DNA of 64,000 nucleotides, taken from NCBI RefSeq assembly GCF_029962835.1, contig NC_080585.1, forward strand, positions 60,065,443 to 60,129,442, written 5' to 3'. Positions 1-10,672 of this stretch are shown piece after piece. A program made the translations under genes and the position numbers. The stretch's first letter is position 1. Every line of letters begins with the position of its first letter. The notes beneath the pieces were generated by a model, which saw only the letters and a list, made by a program, of their open reading frames with translations, was not told where the DNA came from and did not search any database. The stretch comes from Magnolia sinica (Eukaryota; Streptophyta; Magnoliopsida; Magnoliales; Magnoliaceae).

Positions 1-1
1 T

Positions 2-1525
2 AGCCATTCAAGATGCTACCGAGATAGTGGATGTTCTAGACACATGACAGGTGATAAGGTGATTCTATTAGACATCAATCAAATTGATGGCAGCTCAGTT
101 ACTTTTGGAGATAGTAGCAACTGCAAAATCATTGAAAGAAGTAATGTAAAACTTCCAAATCTACATATCTTTATAGATGTACTATATGTTGAAGGATTAA
201 AACATAATTTGTTGAGCATATCTCAAATATGTTATACTAATCATGTGTAAAATTTTTAGATCACGGATGTGAGATAATTAACAATCAAGGTCATATAATA
301 TTAAATGGATGAAGAACCTCTGAAAATTGCTATATCATTGATGACTTTAGCTATACAAATCATTCTTGTTACATGGTCTAAACAGACGAAACTGAACTTT
401 GGCATCAACGTCTTCGACATGTAAACTATAGAGACTTATATAAATTGAGCAAGAGAGATCATTTATGTAGTCTACCCAAATTGAAAAAGGTAGAAAATAA
501 AGTATGTGGTGTCTGTCAAATAGGAAAACAAATTAGGTGTAGTTACAAAAAGGTGAACTCCTTAGCCACTACAAGACCTCTTGAACTACTATATATGGAC
601 TTAGTTGGACCAACCCGAATAGAGAGTAGAGGTAGAAAGAAATACTTTCTAGTTGTAGTAGATAACTACACAAGATATTCATGGGTAGCCTTCTTAAGAG
701 AAAAGTAGGATGCTTTTGACGAAGTCAAAAAGTTAATTAAACGCATCTAGATTGAAGAACTGTCTGTGATTAGAATAAAAAGTGACCATGGTACTGAATT
801 TGAAAATAGCAATTTTGAGAAGTACTGTAATGACCATGAAATATTACATGGGTTTTCTACTCTTAAAACTCCTCAGCAAAATGGAGTTGCTGAGAGGAAA
901 AATAGAGTTCTTCAAGAAATGGCTAGTGTTATGCTAAATAGTTTAAAATTAGCTAAAAATTTATGGGTTGAAGCTGTTAATACCGCTTGCTACACTATTA
1001 ATCATGTTTATGTAAGAGTAGGTAAAAATAAAACAACTTATGAACTTTGGTTTGATAAAAAACATTCTGTTAAATATTTTCACACTTTCGGAAGCAAGTG
1101 TTTCATTTTATGAGATTGAAAAATATGGAAAAGTTTGAAGCTGAAAGCGATAAGGGTATATGTTTAGGATACGCTCTAAACAATTGAGCATATCGTGTTC
1201 TAAAAAAAAGAACTGGGGTGATTCAAGAATCTATAAATGTTGTATTTGATGATCAACCGATCAATCCCAGTCGTCACCAAGATAATGATGATGATGATTT
1301 ATTATGATTCATCAAAGTTAACCATCATTCAAATCAGATTCTATTGAGTCAAGGTTAGTAAAAGACCATCCAATAAATCAAATACTTAGTAACCCTCTTT
1401 CTGGTGTTCAAACCAAAAGACAATTAGAAAATATTTGCAATTATGTTTGCTTTACTTTCTAAATAGAATTAACCAACATAAATGAAGCACTAGTTGATGA
1501 AAGTTAGATTTTGGCTAAGTAAGAG
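2..1525 (+). pseudogene. Ty1/copia (SIRE-like) pol fragment: protease to integrase
   Basis: This is the decayed pol of a copia retrotransposon that enters from the left edge. Frame 2 opens with the protease active site DSGCSRHMTG (about 23-55). After a frameshift, frame 1 carries the GAG-pre-integrase segment (ELWHQRLRH from 394, then CGVCQIGKQ) and the integrase core: MDLVGP with the first catalytic Asp (about 595), SDHGTEF with the second (781-801) and PQQNGVAERKN with the Glu (about 871-903). In-frame stops lie at 706-708 and 748-750. After 1113 the integrase C-terminal part is still readable in shifted frames (DKGICLGY, ESINVVFDD). The linker before the reverse transcriptase (NPLSGVQTKRQL) fades near 1525, and no RT or RNase H follows. 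The order PR-IN-RT is diagnostic of copia; SIRE lineage is inferred from the wording of the domains. Confidence 0.85.
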
Positions 1526-1920
1526 CCTGAAAACCATTAATCTTGAGATACCTACTCCGTTTTCATCTAAGTCTGAATAATTTGTAATAATTTAAGTTTC
1601 TGTCTTGGACTATTTGCTTGATATTTTCAAACATTTTATCATTTTAATTGATATTGCTTACATAGATTATTTCAATTTTGCTTCATTCATCTTTCCATCT
1701 GAATGATATCTTATTTTCATTTGGTTTATAATAACTTTGAAAAATTTTGAATTATTTGCACACTTTTGCTTTTTCCCGAAATATTTGCACACTAGTGCTT
1801 CTGAGCTCTCTTTATTATATTTGTCTTTATTTCTAATATTCACAAACTTTTTTAAAAAAAATTGTTTTACTTCTTCCTTTGTCAACTTCTGACAAAGAGA
1901 GGGAGAAAATGGATATCTGG

Positions 1921-2015
<95 letters not shown>

Positions 2016-2231
2016 TGCACACACTTGCATACATTAATTCTATGGAATTATATTTTTTTTTCATGTGACAAAGTATTGGATTGTATAAATATATATTCTA
2101 TGTGACTAAGTGTTCAGGGGGAGTTACGAATATTTGTTCTAAAGGGGAGCATCAAGATCATCAAGATATGGTATCACTGGTGGTGTACATATGTTCTTTT
2201 GAAGTAGGGGGAGCATCAAGATCATCAAGAA
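1526..2231 (+). other. Probable 3' non-coding region of the copia element
   Basis: There is no coding potential here. Around 1878-1910 lies a stretch like the spacer many SIRE-type elements carry between pol and the 3' LTR (TTTGTCAACTTCTGACAAAG, then a GGGAG run). Purine-rich GGGGGAG tracts at about 2116 and 2205 resemble polypurine tracts. The phrase GCATCAAGATCATCAAG occurs twice, about 67 bp apart. A microsatellite interrupts the stretch. Assigning it to the copia element at 2-1525 is inference; the RT/RNase H part would have been deleted. Confidence 0.4.
1921..2013. repeat. Compound microsatellite (AT)n(GT)n
   Basis: About 28 bp of AT dinucleotides runs directly into about 65 bp of GT dinucleotides. 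The tract creates long His-Thr reading frames on the minus strand that are not genes. Confidence 0.97.
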
Positions 2232-2269
2232 AATAGGATACAGGGCCACCTCCCCTGTGGGAGGGTGAC

Positions 2270-2557
2270 CTGAATGTTCTGCAGCTCGAGGAAGCTATAG
2301 CCCTATTAAGTTCGGGATCTTGAACTTCGACTGAATGGATTGCAAGTCCTGTCATAGCTAGGAAATAAAAATATTGGCCAATAAGGATGCCCCCTGAGAA
2401 GAGAGAAGGCCACATCTGCCTGGGGCGAAGGGGCCCTCCTAACACAATGTACCAGCCACCACTGGTGGCAGTCCCCTCGATGAAGCTAACTAGGAGTCTG
2501 TATATCATGTATAAACTCCCCATGAAAGGCTTGCCTGGAGTTCTCCTCGGAAGACAT
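2270..2557 (-). pseudogene. Candidate antisense extra ORF of the Tat element (decayed)
   Basis: On the minus strand an ATG at 2557-2555 opens a frame beginning MSSEENSRQAFHGEF that hits a stop after about 24 codons. Another minus frame stays open from 2673 to 2161 across the same stretch, as if a longer protein had been frameshifted. The ATG lies about 200 bp downstream of a good TATA box on the same strand (2774-2761), with a pyrimidine-rich leader between. Antisense extra ORFs with their own promoter between pol and the 3' LTR are established for Tat elements. I see no conserved domain, so identity rests on position, strand and promoter. It could also be chance. Confidence 0.3.
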
Positions 2558-2760
2558 ATAAAAAAAAGAAGGAGAATGCAAACAGGAAGGTAAAGAAAAG
2601 AAAAACATGAACAAAGTGTACCAGAAGTACAAATCCCCAAATAACTACGGGAAGCCAAGAGGAAGATGCACAAGATGAGAGAAGAAGGAAAACCAGTAGG
2701 GAGTTAGGTCGACAGAGCTCGGACTTTGCAAAAACAGGTGAATGCACGATGAGGGGAAAG

Positions 2761-2774
2761 CCTCTATTTATAAG
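2761..2774 (-). promoter_or_regulatory. TATA box of a possible antisense promoter
   Basis: The minus strand reads CTTATAAATAGAGG, a near-consensus plant TATA box. It is followed about 30-60 bp downstream by pyrimidine-rich sequence and about 200 bp downstream by the ATG at 2557. It points away from the adjacent 3' LTR, so it would drive antisense transcription of the Tat 3' region. Confidence 0.4.
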
Positions 2775-3160
2775 TGTCTAAGTGGTAGAACATTTAATGC
2801 TGGCAGCATCCCCAAAAGCACAAGAATGCACCTTGATTAAAAAGCTCTTCCACGTTGTGGTGCAGGGTTCGCTCGGGCGAGGCATTAAATGGTCGAGTGA
2901 CAGGTGTTCTCCCGTGAGTCACTCGAAAGACAAAACGATGCTCACCACTCAACAGGCATCTCCAAGTACAACATAACTACCATTATATCTTTTTTGATTC
3001 CAGTGATAGGGGTTGTCCTTTTCAATTTCTGCTCTTATGAAAAATGACAAATTCGGAGAAAGAGAAAAGACTGGGCTATAGATAGTTTGAAATTCTAACT
3101 CCCGCATTTTCAGATCAGTTCATTCTCTTACTTCCCGAGCTCAAATACTTCGAGCTCAGA

Positions 3161-3174
3161 AGTTAGGGGGCAAC
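3161..3174 (+). other. Polypurine tract of the Tat element
   Basis: AGTTAGGGGGCAAC directly precedes the LTR start TGTTATGGGG. It is the expected primer for plus-strand DNA synthesis. Confidence 0.65.
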
Positions 3175-3826
3175 TGTTATGGGGAAAACTGAATTGACCT
3201 ACTACATGGGACACATATACATCATGGGGAGGACTAGGGAGATGTTGGTGAAGAATTGCCTGAACAGGCTCCCCAAACCACCAATGTATTGACCATATAG
3301 ATGAGCAGAGATGAGCTTTGAGGAGAAACCCAAGAAATGAGCTCTGAAGAAAGATTCACTGGCTAATCTGAACTGCTCAAAGACAGAGCTCGGTGAAAGG
3401 ACTGAGCTCCCGAGCTAATCTTGACCTTGGACGAGGAATATTCGGAAAACATTCCGCATTGTACCGAGCAAGGATAAACTCGATGAGATCCTAACTGAAG
3501 ATCACATCGATCGAGGCAGGCTTAACGATAATTTTCAGAACAAATTTCCACTTTAATTTGAACCCTTCAGTGTATCTGACAGATCTTATTAAGATACACA
3601 AGCCACCTAATGCAACTTATAAATATACCCACTGTCTTGGGAGGAAGGTACGCATAAAAATTCCTAACTCAAGTCCTATTCCTATGATAAACCTACCCAC
3701 CTAACTTAGGCATCAGAGGGTCCCGGCCAACACCGGTGCTCCCATTGTCCTTTGCCTTTTCACTAGTACAGGTATCCGAGCACCTACAGGTGTAGTTGCG
3801 AGCTCATCTAGATTTAAGTGATAACA
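3175..3826 (+). repeat. 3' LTR of a Tat-type Ty3/gypsy element
   Basis: The LTR begins TGTTATGGGGAAAA and ends GTGATAACA. Its 3' part contains CCTAACTTAGGCATC, followed by AGAGGGTCCC. The same block, in the same place, occurs in the LTR at 49000-49787, which is followed by a Tat gag. A TATA box lies at 3618-3627. With the tract just upstream this is a 3' LTR, not a 5' one. The downstream end runs into a CA microsatellite, so no target duplication can be read. Confidence 0.7.
3618..3627 (+). promoter_or_regulatory. LTR TATA box
   Basis: TATAAATATA lies about 200 bp before the LTR end, the same relative place as the TATA box in the related LTR at 49595. Confidence 0.55.
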
Positions 3827-3850
3827 CACACACACACACACACACACACA
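3824..3850. repeat. (CA)n microsatellite
   Basis: A run of CA dinucleotides separates the Tat LTR from the MITE. A shorter CA run lies on the other side of the MITE (4211-4220). Confidence 0.95.
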
Positions 3851-4210
3851 AAGGAATGCTCACCTGCACACCTTCTTACGTGAGCACCTGTGAGCACCTT
3901 TACACACGTGTCATGGGAATAAAATCTGAACTGTCCATGTGATGCAGCACCCCTTAAAACTCTATGGGTCCAATTTCCAGCCTAATCCAAAACTCTAGTG
4001 GGTCATACCAAAGAGAAATGCAAATCAAGGGAGGAAACTGTTTCCTTTTTCCATGGCCCACCAAGTTTTGTATTGGGCTGAAAGTTGTGCTTGTGAGGTT
4101 TCAAGGGGCGCCTCATCACGTAGACCATTCAGATTCTGTGCCCATGACACGTGTGCAAAGGTGCTCCTGGGTGCTCACATGCGAAGGTGCGCAGGTGAGC
4201 ATTCCTCTAG
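3851..4210. mobile_element. MITE with 67-bp terminal inverted repeats (Mutator-like)
   Basis: The left arm (3851-3917, GGAATGCTCACCTGC... to CGTGTCATGGG) is the reverse complement of the right arm (4141-4207) with few mismatches. The interior of about 220 bp has no ORF of its own. Long terminal inverted repeats and small size fit a Mutator-like MITE. ACACACACA on both sides is compatible with a 9-bp target duplication, but cannot be told from the microsatellite. A diverged relative lies at 9034-9369. Confidence 0.75.
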
Positions 4211-4763
4211 ACACACACACATGGGTTTAATGAGAGGGATTGCTTTAGTTATCCTTAGAAACTTAAGTTTAGACATAGTTACAACTACTCAAGGGAGAAT
4301 TGCATTCCATAGATCTTAGTATCTTATTGTTCCATGATCATTGAGCAGGTTGAAAGAAAAATATGTAGTTTGTTATTCTTGTATGGTAATTCTATGTGAG
4401 GGATTGATCACCAATTGTGATATGATGTCTCCACCATCAAATTCAACAACGAGTTGGTGTGTCAGTGCCTACCCTACATATGAGTGTAAGCATGCATTAG
4501 AATATAATCCCAGTATTGTACTTGTTAGACATTTGACTAATTCAAGTCTCTAGACTAGGAAACCCATGATACCTAAACTATGATCAACTTGTGGATGTGC
4601 TAGCTTTTATTAATCTTTACACCCAATGACGTATGAGGAGTTCAAGTTTGTAATGCAATGTACTTTGGCCTATCTCACGAAGTCAATTGCAATGGTTCAT
4701 ATGTAGGTTTTATTAGGTTCATGCATTATAATACGGTTGAGATTCATATAATTAAATAAGTAA
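4211..4763. other. No recognisable gene or element
   Basis: AT-rich sequence after a short CA run. Short open frames show no domain. Nothing else is seen up to the LTR start at 4764. Confidence 0.5.
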
Positions 4764-5448
4764 TGTAGCTAACGAATGAGAATCGTCAATTGCACGCAGT
4801 TATATAAAACCCTATGACCAAATCATGTCTAAACATACCAAATAAAAAATATAGATTCTTGTAGTCGACAAGAAAGGAAATATAATGAAACAACCAATGA
4901 ATTATTGAGGCTCTCACTAGTTTTAATGGCCTAAATTATACACCCCATGTGTGCAAATATGAAATTGTACAAACCCTACTCCAAGGCTTGTAGAAAAGAT
5001 AAAAATGCCTTAAAAAGTTGCTAGACATTTTTATTTTATTAAGGCTTTACGTGAAGGGAAACAAAATAGAAGCCCTAACACTAATTTGGGCAATGCATTA
5101 GTATAAACTATGGGATGGATGTTATAATCTCAGCCTTACATTCTTTATTCAAAGAAAAATGACTAAAATATCCCTATCTACTTAGGTGATTTATAAGCAA
5201 AGAAAAAAAAATCTAAAATTCATTAAAAATAATAATAATTTGAAACTAAAAATAAATGCCATCAAAAATCCTTTTTTGGACCTAAAAGTGTACTGCGTCA
5301 CCACAATGCGTGGTCCATTGATGGGTTAATGGATTTGACCTACTATGGGAGTTATTTGAGTCTCTTTTGATACTCTAATCCATTCCAAAACTACCTAACA
5401 AGTACATCATCCTAGTCTATCAACATTTAGTTGTCATCTTGCTCATCA
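4764..5448 (-). repeat. 3' LTR of the minus-strand gypsy element
   Basis: Plus-strand ends are TGTAGCTAAC and CTCATCA. The repeat aligns along its whole length with 7476-8147 (for example CCCTATGACCAAATCAT, CTAATTTGGGC, CATTTAGTTGTC). Differences are scattered, so the insertion is not recent. Confidence 0.8.
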
Positions 5449-5464
5449 TCCTCCTCGGATTGGG
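5449..5464 (-). other. Polypurine tract of the minus-strand gypsy element
   Basis: The minus strand reads CCGAGGAGGA directly before the LTR start TGATGAG. Confidence 0.5.
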
Positions 5465-5899
5465 AAGGATTCAACCTCGAATATGATTTTCCATTTGCTC
5501 CCCTATATGGTATAAGATAAGAAAAATTGAACACATTAGCTCAATGTGATAGGCGTTATCCTTTAACTTGTTATAAGTGTGGTAGATTCACAAGAGTTTC
5601 AACATGAGGTCATGGGTTCGAGCACCCTTTGTGGTGTGAGTGTATGGGCATGTTTGGGGTGAGTGAGTGCATGTGAGAAAAAAACTTGTGATAATGCATG
5701 TTGCAAACTTTTGTTTCTGCATATAGAAATATATCGCATCTCCCTCTTTGAAAATCACCTTCCGATGTCATCTATCTGTTGTAAATCTTACATGAGATAA
5801 AAGGTTGATGTCCCCCATGGATATGGGTTTTGCTTAAAGTCTCTCTTTTATGGGTTTCAACACTATTTTCTAATTATCTTTCATGAAGGTGTTTGCATT

Positions 5900-7330
5900 T
5901 TTCCAACCATCGTAAATGGTCTGTCAGTCTTACTACCATGGTCGACCCAATAATATGTGGCATATGTCCATCCCTTAGACTACACCACACCATACATTGT
6001 CATGATATATTTTACCAATCGTGAAAGAAACCAAACAATGACAAGAAACGTTTATCTCACTACCTTTCTTAAACCAAGTAAATTTATATGGAACTAGATG
6101 CCTCTTGGTTTTCAATTAGAGCTTTTCTATTGCCTCTTTAAAGATGACATTCTCACAGCTGCCACCATCGACTATCACCCCACAAAATTTGCCATTCATT
6201 GTGCAACTCGTGTAAAAGATATTGATCCACAACTAATCCTCTTCTTTAGGTGATTTGGGTGCAAGAAGAACTTGTTGGATCACCAATGTTTCTAGACTAT
6301 CACCATATATTTTGTCAACTTCACTGTTAGTATCATAATCCACACCATCCATTCCCTCTGTGGTTTCACGTTGAACATCAACTGACCGTCGACAACTGCT
6401 TTGGAATTACCGGCAAAATTAACTTGACACTTTCTACATTCAAAAGAAATATGCCCAATTTTGTTGCATTTGTAGCACGAATTATTATTTTGACATGTTT
6501 GTTCTATTGCTTCATCATTCAGAACTTGCGACCTGAATGTTGGAGTGATACTTTTTGTTTAACTTGAATCCCTTGCTGGCTTATTACTGCTACTCAAAAT
6601 ACTTGTGGATCAATTAAAAGCTTTCATGCTACCGTACCTAGCTTTGTTCCACCTTTTTAATTAAGGTGGCTTGCTTGCATGCTTCTACAATAGTAAATAC
6701 TGATAGATGGAACCCCAACTGATTTGCAATAGTAGGTCGTAACCCATCCATGATATGAGTAACCAACTGATCTTTGGTCTCAGATAAATTAATCCGAGCC
6801 ACTGGAGGATGGAACTCTTTCACATACTCCTCTATAGTCATGTCCCCTTGTTGAATGTGTTGTAATCGCTGAAAAAGAGATTACACATAGTCGATTGGTA
6901 GAAGGTCTCCTTCATGAGAGACTTCATATTATCCCATGTTTACTGTAGACTTTCCATGCCTTTCTCAGGTGGCCGTAACCTATTTTCACCACATTAAAGC
7001 TCTACCTTTTAACTTCATGGTAATTATTTTCATATTTTCTATTTTGTTAATATCTTTGTAAACAAATATCCTTTTCACTACATCAAATGCCCAGGAGGGA
7101 ATGACCATGATATTCAAGGATTTTCACCTTCACTTCTAACTCCCTACTTCAGTCATAATAATCCATTAGTCTTCTTGCTCGTCGTAACTCAACAACTGGA
7201 GCTTCACAATGGAACATGTTATGTCACTCAAACTTGACTCATTACCATCGTATTCCTGAGTTGGCAGTTCATTTCTTACGAATAACATAGTGAGTTGTTG
7301 AGAGATGGTTTGCATTTGCCTTTCTAACAT
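5900..7330 (-). pseudogene. Gypsy gag-protease remnant
   Basis: Read on the minus strand, the upstream part (7330-7190) holds broken gag sequence, then a retrotransposon gag segment at 6841-6638 (MTIEEYVKEFHPP... MDGLRPTIANQLGF). A CCHC zinc knuckle follows at 6477-6436 (CYKCNKIGHISFEC), which would bind RNA during particle assembly. Downstream, about 6240-5950, is a retroviral-type protease: VDGGSCENV holds the active-site Asp, and HDNVWC then LLGRPW are the usual later motifs. Stops and frameshifts separate the pieces. No reverse transcriptase follows before the 3' LTR. The family is Ty3/gypsy; the lineage is not determined. Confidence 0.75.
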
Positions 7331-7454
7331 GGCAAATCTCTCTTTTATTAGATATGCTTCTTCCTTATCTATTCTTCATGCACTGCAACTTCTACTTATA
7401 CGCATCATCATAGGATAAGAAGCTCATGTAAGAATGAAACAATGGTGGAATTGG

Positions 7455-7475
7455 AGGCTTTAATACCAAATCTGA
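7455..7475 (-). other. tRNA-iMet primer binding site
   Basis: Immediately inside the 5' LTR the minus strand reads TTTGGTATTAAAGCC. This is a diverged match to TGGTATCAGAGCC, the usual initiator-Met primer site of plant LTR elements, and it fixes the element's orientation. Confidence 0.65.
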
Positions 7476-8147
7476 TGTAGCTAACAAATGAGAATTGTCA
7501 AACACACACAATTATATCAAACCCTATGACCAAATCATATTCAAATACATTGAATCCAAAAAAAAAAAAAAAAAAAAAACAGAAAGAGATACTCTTCCAT
7601 TTAAAAAGAAAGGAAAAATAATGCAATAACTGGCGAGTAACCAAAGCCCTATATGTACAAAAATGAAATTGCACAAAACCTAACATAAGGCTCATTGAAA
7701 AGATAAAAATGTCACAAAGTTGTTGGACATTTTTTATTGAGTTTTTATATGAAGGGTAATAGAAGAAAAGTTCTACTACTAATTTGGGCCTTACATCAAG
7801 CATAAACTATGGCCTGGATGTTATAATCTCAACCTTATACTCTTTATTTAAAGAAAAATGGCTAAAATATCCTTATTTACTTAAGTGAGATATAAGCAAA
7901 GTATAAACAAATTAAAATTAATAAAAGTCAAATAAAAATTTAGAACTAAAGGGGAATGCCACCAAAACCCTTTTGTGGACCCAAAAGTATACCACAAGTG
8001 CAACAATACATGATCCATTAATGGGTCTATGGATTGGCCCATTAGGGAAGATATTTGAACCACTTTTGATGCTCTAATCCTTCCCAAAACTCTTCCACAA
8101 GTACATCACCTTGGTCCATCAACATTTAGTTGTCCTCGTCCTCATCA
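7476..8147 (-). repeat. 5' LTR of the minus-strand gypsy element
   Basis: Partner of 4764-5448, with the same TGTAGC and CTCATCA ends. It contains a 21-bp A run at about 7559-7579 that the other LTR lacks. Confidence 0.8.
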
Positions 8148-8945
8148 ATAAGGAATTCACTAGTTTCCTAAGGACACTTTTATGGCTATGATTTGGTAAT
8201 TAAACAATTCATTAAGTAGTTTTTCACTAGTACCAATACTTAAAAAAGGTTCAAATGGTTTTATGAATACTTTCAACTATCATTATTTTAATCATTAAAA
8301 TCTTTTCATTACACATAATGATAATTTTAACGATTAAGACATTACAGTTCATCACTTAATTTAGATTGAGGATAGATAGTTATGTTCAATGGGGAAATGG
8401 AGTCAACTCGAATACATGGTTAGGTAGGATAGATAGTTCGTAGGATGGTGAAACACCATGTTAGTATTTTTTTTTTCTTTAAATCTGATTTTCTCCTTAT
8501 AAAGAAGATCCTATTTTAGAAAAAAATGACATAAAAGAGAATATTAGACACCTAAGCCTCCCTGCGCATCACCATTTAGAGAGAGAGAGAATCCTCCTTT
8601 CTCGCTTTCATGCATTCAGACATATGCATGTGTGAGGCTCACTGTGTGTGTATTTCTCTATGCACAACCTAGACTCACTTTAGGGTTTTGCATGTAGGCT
8701 TTCCTCATTTCCTTATTTGGGACGGATCTGTGAGAAATTTTTTCACTTTGAAGGTACAACATTAGCAATTCAATGGTACTCAATAATGATGATAAAAAAT
8801 TATAGCTAAATCTAAAATCTATTTTTTGACATTATAGAAATCTAATAATATCTAAATAGTAACTAATAAGCTCATTAATTAATTTAGACTACTATTTTTT
8901 TTTATATTTTACATTACGTTTTCAAAACTCAAACACATCTTCATT

Positions 8946-8947
<2 letters not shown>
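8148..8947. other. No recognisable gene or element
   Basis: AT-rich sequence with a short GA run near 8577-8590. I see no domain, primer site or terminal repeat. Confidence 0.5.

Positions 8948-9033
<86 letters not shown>
8948..9033. repeat. (TA)n microsatellite
   Basis: About 86 bp of TA dinucleotides with one CATA interruption near 8996. It gives Ile-Tyr open frames that are not genes. Confidence 0.97.
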
Positions 9034-9036
<3 letters not shown>

Positions 9037-9369
9037 AATCTCGCACAGAACTGGTGCGAACTTTTTTGAGAACCCATCATACTTGATGTGGATCCAAAAT
9101 TTGAACTGTTCATGTGAAGCAGCACCTCGTGAAACCCCCTGGGCCCAAGTTTTACTTTGATTTAAAACTTTGATGGGCCATGAAAAATGAAAATAGTTTT
9201 CTCCATTGATTTGCATTTCTCTTTGCTATGGCCCACCAGACTTTTAGATCAGGGTGAAAATTTGTCACATGGGGTTTCATGGGATTCTGCATCACATGGA
9301 CCGTTTAGATTAGACACCCCTGACACATGTGCAAAGGTGCGCACGTGTGTAGGTGCGCAGGTGAGCATG
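9034..9369. mobile_element. Diverged relative of the 3851-4210 MITE
   Basis: The right end (about 9321-9369: TGACACATGTGCAAAGGTGCGC... GGTGAGCATGA) matches the right arm of the MITE at 3851. Interior phrases also match (GAACTGTTCATGTGA, GGCCCACCAGACTTTT). The left arm is different (TCGCACAGAACTGGTGCGA), so the copy is rearranged or of another subfamily. Simple repeats flank this copy on both sides too. Confidence 0.6.
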
Positions 9370-9370
9370 A

Positions 9371-9400
<30 letters not shown>
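9370..9400. repeat. (CT)n(AT)n microsatellite
   Basis: About 18 bp of CT followed by about 12 bp of AT, directly at the right end of the MITE relative. Confidence 0.9.
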
Positions 9401-9401
<1 letters not shown>

Positions 9402-9840
9402 AACTAAAACAAATTGGGCTATGCCTATAAACAATACACTACTCAACATCCGGTGCACTTTCAAATGCTGCCAAATAGTTATTGTGATTGAAGTGATAAT
9501 ATTCAATTGCAGTGATGGACGGAGGTTTGTCCCAATTGTTGTTGTTGTTATTGATATAGGGATATGATTCACCCATAGCTAGCTTTTGATTTGGGAAGCA
9601 TATGGTAATATGAATCACCCACCGTAAGGGATTCATTATCGAAGAATATCCCTCTTTGATGGGACATGACTTCCCTACAACCCTAGTGTAACCCTAAGTT
9701 TTGTGGCACTATCGTCATTTCACTTATTACGTTTACTCCATTCATGTGTGAGCTCATGTTAGGATGTGAACAATAAATCAGGTAAATTTAAAACTCAAGT
9801 CTACCACATAACAAGAAATAATGGGAATTAAATAGTCACC
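9401..9840. other. No recognisable gene or element
   Basis: There is a short TTG repeat near 9537-9550. I see no domain or terminal repeat. Some of this may belong to the dispersed repeat that follows, but the alignment fades. Confidence 0.4.
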
Positions 9841-10080
9841 ATTGGAGCATTTTTTAGGTTGGCATTTGTTTCTTCCTTCATCCAACCTAGCAATGCATAA
9901 ACATCATGATGGACCTTGGAAGGTTTAGAGGGTGGGGTAGTGTGGCCAACTTGGGTTCTTGATCTGTTTCATTTTCCAGCTTGTCTTAAAATGAGTTAGT
10001 TTAACATATTGAATATAACATAGGTAAAACGGTAGGCCCCACAGAGGTTATAGGAAGTTGCCCCCAATTGATGTGACCAC
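9841..10080 (+). repeat. Dispersed repeat, left half (interrupted at 10080)
   Basis: It aligns with about 46450-46755: CCATTGGAGCATTTT, ATCATGATGGACCTTGGAAGG and GTTATAGGAAGT, ending GATGTGACCAC. The 46-kb copy continues past this point without interruption. Here the sequence stops at the start of unit A and resumes at 44168. Confidence 0.65.
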
Positions 10081-10150
10081 TGTCACGCCCCAAACTCGGA
10101 AACTGGGCTCACAAAATTCTCGATTGCCGAATCCGGCACTGACAGCCTCC
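10081..10150 (+). repeat. Left terminal inverted repeat of unit A
   Basis: These 70 bp (TGTCACGCCCCAAACTCG...) match the reverse complement of 14073-14138 through CTCACAAA, GATT, GGCAC and TGACAGCCT. The segment is absent from the equivalent end of unit B at 44167. Confidence 0.75.
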
Positions 10151-10625
10151 GTTGTAAGACCCGTATCATAGTCCGTACCATTTCGTAGATTCCCGCGATC
10201 CTCCCTGTCGAGTTCCGACAACCCGCGACCTGTAATCGGCATTTGCGCATGACCTTGAGTCACACGCCGCCAACCAGAGTTGGTTCAATCCGAGACTTGT
10301 ACCCTAGTGACCGCGCCGTTGCCGCAGTTCCGATGCCGTGACTCATGCACCGGTCCGATACCCAGGCTAGGAGATGTGGGCCCGTATTCAGTTCGAGGAA
10401 AACGCCGGGCATGCGAAACCCAAGAGAATCTCTACAACATGTCACATCTATCAATCAATCAATCCCATTAAGGGTCAAGTACACATCACCTCACACTTAT
10501 CCCCAAGCAACCCCATAAGTCAACAAACCCTTACACAACCCATGCCCTTCTTACATAAATTTTCTCAAAAGTCAAAAAAGTTCTTACACACCCATCACTC
10601 ACCTCATCCATCACTCCATCACCCA

Positions 10626-10672
10626 TCTCTCTCTCTCTCTCTCTCTCTTTACAACCCTCTCTCTCTCTCTCA
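10626..10672. repeat. CT-rich simple repeat in unit A
   Basis: Two CT runs separated by TTACAACC. Unit B carries its own run (GA on the plus strand, 43606-43652) not far away, just past the segment colinear with 10780-11200. Confidence 0.85.

Larger units (their letters stand above)
2232..3160 (+). other. 3' internal region of a Tat-type gypsy element
   Basis: This stretch sits immediately upstream of a polypurine tract and a Tat-like LTR, so it should be the long region between pol and the 3' LTR of that element. No sense-strand protein is recognisable. Tat elements are known to carry extra ORFs here, often antisense, and a candidate is annotated separately. The copia/Tat boundary cannot be fixed by eye. 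Confidence 0.45.
4764..8147 (-). mobile_element. Non-autonomous Ty3/gypsy element with both LTRs
   Basis: Two homologous direct repeats of about 680 bp (4764-5448 and 7476-8147) flank about 2.0 kb. On the minus strand the order is 5' LTR, primer site, gag with zinc knuckle, protease, polypurine tract, 3' LTR. Reverse transcriptase, RNase H and integrase are missing, so the element is internally deleted or from a non-autonomous family. The motif AATAAG occurs near both outer ends, but I cannot define a clean 5-bp target duplication. Confidence 0.8.

Noticed and set aside
1667-2064. Three overlapping minus-strand frames rich in His-Thr and Ile-Tyr
   Set aside because: They are translations of the (AT)n(GT)n microsatellite and its flanks.
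8922-9216. Minus-strand Ile-Tyr frames
   Set aside because: Produced by the (TA)n tract and MITE sequence. No domain.
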